Origin: Ramlibacter henchirensis
GTDB lineage: Bacteria; Pseudomonadota; Gammaproteobacteria; Burkholderiales; Burkholderiaceae_C
Assembly: GCF_004682015.1 (NCBI RefSeq)
Contig: NZ_SMLM01000003.1
Location: 248,001-312,000, forward strand
Direction of reading: 5' to 3'
Length of the DNA: 64,000 nt
Shown here: positions 57,002-64,000 of the stretch, one piece after another
Layout of the letters: every line of letters begins with the position of its first letter
How positions within the stretch are numbered: the stretch's first letter is position 1
The notes under the pieces: model-generated
Database searches by the model: none
Told to the model about the DNA's origin: nothing
The model's input: the letters and a program-made list of their open reading frames with translations, nothing else
Translations under genes and position numbers: made by a program

Positions 57002-58201
57002 TTACTGGAGCACTTTCGCGATCGACTTGCAGACGTAGTCGATGTTCTTGCTGTTGAGCGCGGCCACGCACATGCGGCCGGTGTCCGTGCCGTAGACGCC
57101 GAACTCGGTGCGCAGCCGGACCATCTGGTCCTTGGACAGGCCCGAGTAGCTGAACATGCCGACCTGCGTCGTGATGAAGCTCATGTCTTCCTTCACGCCG
57201 CAATCCTTGAGCTTTTCCACGAGCGCCAAGCGCATCTGCTTGATGCGCAGGCGCATCTCGCCCAGCTCCTTCTCCCACATCGCCCGCAGCTCCGGCGTGC
57301 TCAGCACGCTGGTCACCACCGAAGCGCCGTGGATGGGCGGGTTGCTGTAGTTGGTGCGGATCATGATCTTCAGCTGGCTGAGCACGCGCGCTGCGTCGTC
57401 CTTGTCCTGGCAGAGGACGGACAGGGCGCCCACGCGCTCGCCGTACAGGCTGAAGCTCTTCGAGAACGAGGTCGCGACGAAGAAATCCTGACCGGACGCG
57501 ACGAACTTGCCGATCACGGCGCCGTCCTCGGTGATGCCGGCGCCGAAGCCCTGGTAGGCCATGTCGAGGAAAGGCACCAGCTTCTTCGCCTTGGTTGCGG
57601 CGATGACCTTGTCCCACTGCTCGGCCGTGATGTCGTAGCCGGTCGGGTTGTGGCAGCAGGCGTGCAGCACGACGATGGTGCCCTCGGGCGCCATGTTCAG
57701 CGCGGTGAGCATGCCGTCGAAGTCGATGCCGCGGCGGGCGGCGTTGTAGTACGGGTAGGTCTCGACCGTGAAGCCGGCCTGGCTGAACAGGGCGCGATGG
57801 TTCTCCCAGCTCGGGTCGCTGATCAGCACCTTGGCCTTGGGATTCACCTTCTGCAGGAAGTCGGCGCCGATCTTCAGGCCGCCGGTCCCGCCCAGGGCCT
57901 GCACGGTGGCGACGCGGCCCCTCTTGACGGGCTCGCTCTCGGCCCCAAATACGAGGTTCCTGACGGCCTGGTCGTACGCCGCGATGCCGTCGATGGGCAG
58001 GTAACCGCGCGCCTTGGGCGCCTCCATCATCTGCTTTTCCGCCTGCTGCACGCACTGCAGCAGGGGGAGCTTGCCGCTGTCGTCGTAGTACACGCCGACG
58101 CCGAGGTTGACCTTCTGCGGGTTGGCGTCTGCGTTGAACTGCTCGTTGAGGCCCAGGATGGGGTCGCGCGGGGCCATCTCGACCGACTGGAACAAAGACA
58201 T
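57002..58201 (-). CDS. tyrB: Aromatic amino acid aminotransferase (tyrosine/aspartate type)
   Basis: A 399-residue class I PLP aminotransferase. It starts [20 protein letters not shown]; substrate and PLP motifs are [40 protein letters not shown], and [20 protein letters not shown] with the PLP Lys, then [20 protein letters not shown]. It moves amino groups between aromatic or acidic amino acids and 2-oxoglutarate. Aspartate versus tyrosine preference cannot be fixed by eye. Divergent from uvrB; the gap holds both promoters. Confidence 0.9.
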   Translation of the reverse strand: MSLFQSVEMAPRDPILGLNEQFNADANPQKVNLGVGVYYDDSGKLPLLQCVQQAEKQMMEAPKARGYLPIDGIAAYDQAVRNLVFGAESEPVKRGRVATVQALGGTGGLKIGADFLQKVNPKAKVLISDPSWENHRALFSQAGFTVETYPYYNAARRGIDFDGMLTALNMAPEGTIVVLHACCHNPTGYDITAEQWDKVIAATKAKKLVPFLDMAYQGFGAGITEDGAVIGKFVASGQDFFVATSFSKSFSLYGERVGALSVLCQDKDDAARVLSQLKIMIRTNYSNPPIHGASVVTSVLSTPELRAMWEKELGEMRLRIKQMRLALVEKLKDCGVKEDMSFITTQVGMFSYSGLSKDQMVRLRTEFGVYGTDTGRMCVAALNSKNIDYVCKSIAKVLQ

Positions 58202-58320
58202 GCGGGGGATCCTCTGGAAGATGCGGGTGCAGGGGCTGCGGAGCCGCCGGAGCATGCTGTACGCTGTCCGGCTTGCCTGCGATTTTAAGCGCGCGTCATT
58301 CACCCAACCCAGCAGCAGTC

Positions 58321-60423
<2,103 letters not shown>

Positions 60424-60497
60424 GCTAGCTCGCCGGCCCGGAACCAAATCGCGACTGGCCAGTCTATTTACCCGAGCAAAGCAGTGGGTTTTCGGGT

Positions 60498-60522
60498 ATA
60501 CTTGACGGAATCGCTCAGGATC
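60498..60522 (+). promoter_or_regulatory. Candidate IscR type 1 site upstream of iscR
   Basis: The stretch ATACTTGAC-ggaatc-GCTCAGGAT fits the left half of the E. coli IscR type 1 consensus (ATASYYGAC) exactly; the right half matches partly. It lies about 160 bases before iscR and overlaps TATACT and TTGACG promoter-like boxes, as expected for [2Fe-2S]-IscR autorepression. Confidence 0.5.
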
Positions 60523-60679
60523 AAAAGAACTCGACGTGGCGCGTAGGCGCCGCATGGAACAGGCGCTCGGGAGGCGCCGCGAGGGACGGCCGCACAGGCC
60601 GTGAACATGGGTGGAGACGGACCGCGCCGGCTGGTGCTTGTGCGGTGCAACAACGGTACACAGCAACAAGGAGGTTGCG

Positions 60680-61219
60680 ATGCGTCTCACAACCAAAGGC
60701 CGCTTTGCGGTCACGGCGATGATCGACCTGGCCCTGCGCCAGAACAATGGCCCCGTCACCTTGGCCGCGATCAGCCAGCGCCAGCAGATCTCCCTGTCGT
60801 ACCTGGAGCAGCTGTTCGGCAAGCTGCGCCGGCATGAGCTGGTGGAGTCCACCCGCGGGCCGGGCGGCGGCTACACGCTCGGCCGCAAGGCTTCCGAGAT
60901 CACCGTGGCCGACATCATCGTCTCGGTCGATGAGCCGATCGACGCCACCCAGTGCGGCGGCAAGGAGAACTGCCACGGCGACGGCGGCCGCTGCATGACG
61001 CACGAGTTGTGGGCGCAGCTGAACCAGCGCATGGTGGAGTTCCTCGATTCGGTGACGCTGCAGAAGCTGGTCGACGACCAGCTGGCCAAGGGCATCCAGA
61101 TCGAGGACAAGCCGGCGGTCAAGCGCGCGATCTCGAGCGCGCCGGTCGTCAAGCCGATCCGCGTGAACGCGCCGAACTCGGTGTTCGCGCTGGGCAGCAT
61201 GGTGCCCGCCAAGTCCTGA
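60680..61219 (+). CDS. iscR: Rrf2-family iron-sulfur regulator IscR
   Basis: The 179-residue regulator starts [20 protein letters not shown] after a strong aaggagg. The winged HTH reads [20 protein letters not shown] and [20 protein letters not shown]. The [2Fe-2S] ligands Cys92, Cys98, Cys104 and His107 lie in [18 protein letters not shown], at the same positions as in E. coli. Holo-IscR represses the isc operon. The C-terminal tail (ending [10 protein letters not shown]) is longer than in E. coli, as in other beta-proteobacteria. Confidence 0.95.
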   Translation: MRLTTKGRFAVTAMIDLALRQNNGPVTLAAISQRQQISLSYLEQLFGKLRRHELVESTRGPGGGYTLGRKASEITVADIIVSVDEPIDATQCGGKENCHGDGGRCMTHELWAQLNQRMVEFLDSVTLQKLVDDQLAKGIQIEDKPAVKRAISSAPVVKPIRVNAPNSVFALGSMVPAKS

Positions 61220-61263
61220 TCACCAACCCACGGAAACGAACGCCAGCCAAGAGCCAGCCCGAC

Positions 61264-62490
61264 ATGGACATGACCCCGCATTTCCCGATCTACATGGACT
61301 ACGGCGCCACGACGCCGGTCGACCCGCGCGTGGTCGACGCCATGGTACCCTGGTTGCGCGAGCACTTCGGCAACCCGGCCTCGCGCAGCCACGCCTGGGG
61401 CTGGGAGGCCGAAGCCGCCGTGGAGAAGGCGCGCGAGCAGGTGGCCGAATTGATCGGGGCGGACCCGCGGGAGATCGTCTGGACGTCGGGCGCCACCGAG
61501 TCCAACAACCTCGCGCTTAAGGGCGCGGCCCATTTCTACAAGACCAAGGGCCGGCACCTTGTGACGGTGAAGACCGAGCACAAGGCGGTGCTGGACACCA
61601 TGCGCGAGCTGGAGCGCCAGGGCTTCGAGGTGACCTACCTCGACGTGCAGGAAGACGGCCTGCTGGACCTGGAGAGGTTCAAGGCCGCGCTGCGGCCGGA
61701 CACGATCCTGGTCAGCGTCATGTTCGTGAACAACGAGATCGGCGTGATCCAGGACATCCCGGCCATCGGCGCGATCTGCCGCGAGCGCGGGATCATCGTC
61801 CACGTCGATGCGGCGCAGGCCACCGGCAAGGTGGAGATCGACGTCAAGTCGCTGCCGGTCGACCTCATGAGCCTGGCGTCGCACAAGACCTATGGGCCCA
61901 AGGGCATCGGCGCGCTGTACGTGCGCCGCAAGCCGCGCGTGCGGCTGGAAGCGCAGATGCACGGCGGCGGCCATGAGCGCGGCATGCGCTCGGGCACGCT
62001 GCCCACGCACCAGATCGTCGGCATGGGCGAGGCCTTCCACCTCGCGAAGCTGGAGATGGCGCAGGACCACGCCAAGGCGACGGCGCTGCACAAGCGGCTG
62101 CTCGAGGGCCTCAAGGGCATCGAGCAGGTGTTCATCAACGGCAGCACCGAGCCGGGCCGCCGCGTTCCGCACAACCTGAACATGAGCTTCAACTTCGTCG
62201 AAGGCGAGTCGCTGATCATGGGCATCAAGGGGCTCGCCGTGTCCTCGGGATCGGCCTGCACCTCCGCTTCGCTGGAGCCCAGCTACGTGCTGCGCGCGCT
62301 TGGCCGCAGCGACGAACTGGCGCACAGCAGCCTTCGAATGACGATCGGCCGATTCACGACCGAGGAAGAAATCGACTACGCGGTGGAGACGATCAAGAAG
62401 AACGTCGCCAAGCTGCGCGAACTCAGCCCGCTCTGGGAGATGTACCAGGACGGCGTGGACCTCAGCACCATCCAGTGGACCGCGCACTAG
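61264..62490 (+). CDS. iscS: Cysteine desulfurase IscS
   Basis: A 408-residue PLP enzyme that takes sulfur from cysteine for Fe-S assembly and tRNA thiolation. Motifs: [60 protein letters not shown], the PLP Lys in [11 protein letters not shown] and the catalytic-Cys loop [20 protein letters not shown]. The C-terminal end ([20 protein letters not shown]) keeps the IscU-binding shape. Co-transcribed with iscR 44 bases upstream and iscU 30 bases downstream. Confidence 0.96.
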   Translation: MDMTPHFPIYMDYGATTPVDPRVVDAMVPWLREHFGNPASRSHAWGWEAEAAVEKAREQVAELIGADPREIVWTSGATESNNLALKGAAHFYKTKGRHLVTVKTEHKAVLDTMRELERQGFEVTYLDVQEDGLLDLERFKAALRPDTILVSVMFVNNEIGVIQDIPAIGAICRERGIIVHVDAAQATGKVEIDVKSLPVDLMSLASHKTYGPKGIGALYVRRKPRVRLEAQMHGGGHERGMRSGTLPTHQIVGMGEAFHLAKLEMAQDHAKATALHKRLLEGLKGIEQVFINGSTEPGRRVPHNLNMSFNFVEGESLIMGIKGLAVSSGSACTSASLEPSYVLRALGRSDELAHSSLRMTIGRFTTEEEIDYAVETIKKNVAKLRELSPLWEMYQDGVDLSTIQWTAH

Positions 62491-62520
62491 ACAACCATTG
62501 AAAAGACGTTAGGAGAGAAC

Positions 62521-62907
62521 ATGGCTTACTCCGAAAAGGTCGTGGACCATTACGAGAACCCGCGCAACGTGGGTTCCTTCGACAAGGGCGACGCGACGGT
62601 GGGCACCGGCATGGTCGGCGCACCCGCCTGCGGCGACGTGATGAAGCTGCAGATCAAGGTCAACCCGCAGACCGGGGTGATCGAGGACGCGCGCTTCAAG
62701 ACTTACGGGTGCGGCTCGGCGATCGCGTCGAGCTCGCTGGTCACCGAGTGGGTCAAGGGCAAGACCCTGGACCAGGCGGCGGCGCTGAAGAACAGCCAGA
62801 TCGCCGAGGAACTGGCGCTGCCGCCGGTGAAGATCCACTGCTCCATCCTGGCCGAGGACGCCATCAAGGCGGCCGTCGAGGACTACAAGAAGAAGCATGC
62901 GCATTGA
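62521..62907 (+). CDS. iscU: Fe-S cluster scaffold IscU
   Basis: The 128-residue scaffold on which IscS sulfur and iron form a [2Fe-2S] cluster. The three ligand cysteines are in [36 protein letters not shown] and [22 protein letters not shown] contains the HscA-recognition LPPVK motif. It starts after ttaggagagaac. Its end overlaps the iscA start by 11 bases. Confidence 0.96.
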   Translation: MAYSEKVVDHYENPRNVGSFDKGDATVGTGMVGAPACGDVMKLQIKVNPQTGVIEDARFKTYGCGSAIASSSLVTEWVKGKTLDQAAALKNSQIAEELALPPVKIHCSILAEDAIKAAVEDYKKKHAH

Positions 62908-63283
62908 TCCCGTCGAAACCGCGGCCGTCGAAGGCGCGGGCGGCGAGTCCGGGCAGCCGAAAGCCGTCACGCTGACGCGGGCGGCTGCCCGCCACGTGCT
63001 GCGCTACCTTGCCAAGCGCGGCAAGGGCATCGGCGTGCGGCTCGGGGTCAAGACCACCGGCTGCTCCGGCCTGGCCTACAAGCTCGAGTACGTGGACGAG
63101 GCGGCGCCCGAGGACCTCGTGTTCGAGAACCACGGCGTGAAGGTCCTGGTCGATCCCAAGAGCCTGGCCTACATCGAAGGCACGGAGCTGGACTTCGTGC
63201 GCGAAGGCCTGAACGAGGGCTTCCGGTTCAACAACCCGAACGAGCGCGACCGCTGCGGTTGCGGCGAGTCGTTCAGGGTGTGA
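62897..63283 (+). CDS. iscA: Iron-sulfur cluster assembly protein IscA
   Basis: A 128-residue A-type carrier. The three conserved cysteines are in [20 protein letters not shown] and [13 protein letters not shown] roughly 22-residue N-terminal extension ([20 protein letters not shown]) precedes the fold. It carries iron or clusters to target proteins. Its start lies inside the iscU end and its stop overlaps the proposed hscB GTG. Confidence 0.94.
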   Translation: MRIDPVETAAVEGAGGESGQPKAVTLTRAAARHVLRYLAKRGKGIGVRLGVKTTGCSGLAYKLEYVDEAAPEDLVFENHGVKVLVDPKSLAYIEGTELDFVREGLNEGFRFNNPNERDRCGCGESFRV

Positions 63284-63879
63284 GCGTCGCAGGGCCGCCC
63301 CAAGACGCGAAGGCCCCCTCGGGGGGCAGCGAGCCCACGAAGTGGGGGAGCGTGGGGGCCCTATCCCTCTCCGACAACGACTTCGTCCTGTTCGGCCTGC
63401 CGGAACGCTTCGCGCAGGACCGCGGCGCCATCGACACGCGCTGGAAGGAACTGCAGCGCGAAGCCCACCCCGACCGCTTCGCCGCACAGGGCGGCGCCGC
63501 CCAGCGCGCGGCGATGCAGTGGTCGGTGCGCATCAACGAGGCCTACAACCGCCTGAAGGATCCCGCCAGGCGCGCAGCCTACCTGTGCGAACTGCGCCGC
63601 GCGCCCATCGACGCCGAACGCAACACCTCCATGCCGCAGGCCTTCCTGATGCAGCAGATGCACTGGCGCGAGGAGCTGGAGGAGGCCCGCAGCAGCGACG
63701 ACCTCGACGTGCTCGCCGACGAGCTGCAGCAGGCCCGCGCCAAGGTCTTCGACGACATCGAGCGCCTGCTCGACCGTGAGAACGACGCCGCCGCAGCCGC
63801 GCAGCAGGTGAGGGGGCTGATGTTCATCGAGCGCTTTGCCCATGACGTCGAAGCGCGCTTCGACCAGCTGGGACAATAA
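63280..63879 (+). CDS. hscB: Co-chaperone HscB (J-domain)
   Basis: The J-domain co-chaperone for HscA delivers IscU and stimulates ATP hydrolysis. The J-domain has [20 protein letters not shown] (HPD motif) and [20 protein letters not shown]; the IscU-binding helices follow ([20 protein letters not shown]). The true N-terminus is uncertain: GTG at 63280 overlaps the iscA stop and adds about 36 residues translated from an intergenic-type repeat ([14 protein letters not shown]); GTG at 63352 would begin just before DNDFVLFGL, the real fold. Only the start is in doubt. Confidence 0.9.
   Translation: MSVAGPPQDAKAPSGGSEPTKWGSVGALSLSDNDFVLFGLPERFAQDRGAIDTRWKELQREAHPDRFAAQGGAAQRAAMQWSVRINEAYNRLKDPARRAAYLCELRRAPIDAERNTSMPQAFLMQQMHWREELEEARSSDDLDVLADELQQARAKVFDDIERLLDRENDAAAAAQQVRGLMFIERFAHDVEARFDQLGQ
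63300..63360. repeat. Intergenic GC-rich palindrome at the iscA-hscB junction
   Basis: The stretch contains ggccccctcggggggc (a self-complementary hairpin) followed by agcgagcccacgaagtgggg. It matches a repeat type that I recall between many Comamonadaceae genes. It lies between the iscA stop and the HscB fold and is translated if hscB starts at 63280. Confidence 0.55.
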
Positions 63880-63884
63880 AAGCC

Positions 63885-64000
63885 ATGGCGCTCCTCCAGA
63901 TCTCCGAGCCGGGCCAGGCTCCCGACCCCCACCAGCGCCGAATCGCGGTCGGCATCGACCTCGGCACCACGCACTCCCTCGTCGCGGCTGTACGCAACGG
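63885..64000 (+). CDS. hscA: Fe-S chaperone HscA, N-terminus only
   Basis: The first 38 codons of an Hsp70-class chaperone lie before the right edge: [20 protein letters not shown], then [18 protein letters not shown], the phosphate-binding loop of the ATPase domain. The MALLQI-EPG start and position five bases after hscB identify HscA rather than DnaK. It pulls the cluster from IscU in an ATP cycle with HscB. The rest lies outside. Confidence 0.93.
   Translation, partial: MALLQISEPGQAPDPHQRRIAVGIDLGTTHSLVAAVRN

Overview
The window looks like a chromosome segment from a beta-proteobacterium of the order Burkholderiales, most likely family Comamonadaceae (Ramlibacter/Variovorax-like). This is inferred from gene content, the high GC content of the right half, the isc gene order and the repeat types; no database search was possible. 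Two halves differ sharply.

Left half (about 1-27,300) is a sparse, eroded accessory region. It opens with a Na+/H+ antiporter cut by the window edge, then a lipoprotein SGNH esterase, an OafA-type acyltransferase, a UspA-type protein, a phosphonate-type binding protein fused to a rhodanese domain, a GNAT acetyltransferase, two SnoaL-like proteins next to an AraC regulator, a frameshifted tyrosine recombinase, a membrane protein, a transmembrane pseudokinase whose reading frame breaks at a run of eight G, an SBBP-repeat secreted protein, a lone response regulator, a SpoIIAA-like protein and several small helical hypotheticals. Between them lie gene fragments (class C beta-lactamase-type hydrolase, Fis-type helix-turn-helix, DsbA/isomerase-like), long stretches without genes, and a short dispersed repeat. 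From about 23,400 to 27,200 there is a small integrative element: tyrosine integrase, a hypothetical, a short HTH protein, a DUF1376/YdaU-like protein and a hypothetical, all transcribed away from dusA, whose 5' end is a known integration site for such elements.

Right half (about 27,300-64,000) is densely coded core metabolism. First comes dusA, then a five-gene operon for CoA-dependent aerobic breakdown of 2-aminobenzoate or salicylate (flavin monooxygenase/OYE-type reductase fusion, crotonase, acyl-CoA dehydrogenase, RidA) ending in glutaryl-CoA dehydrogenase. An exported methyltransferase, a Bug/TTT solute-binding protein, an MGDG-synthase-type glycosyltransferase, a Tat-dependent Rieske-like protein and a small lipoprotein follow. 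A GntR regulator then diverges from a propionyl-CoA operon: methylmalonyl-CoA mutase, a VapBC toxin-antitoxin pair with its own operator, MeaB, propionyl-CoA carboxylase beta and alpha, a VOC protein that is probably the epimerase, and a D-cysteine desulfhydrase-like enzyme. Together these turn propionyl-CoA into succinyl-CoA.

Next is a 2-oxoacid oxidoreductase module (GltD-like NAD(P) subunit, KorA, KorB, CBS protein) facing a stand-alone RsxB ferredoxin and an intracellular PHB depolymerase. Then come a DODA-type dioxygenase, an aromatic aminotransferase and uvrB. The window ends in the iron-sulfur assembly operon iscR-iscS-iscU-iscA-hscB-hscA, with hscA cut by the right edge. No rRNA, tRNA or CRISPR array was seen.
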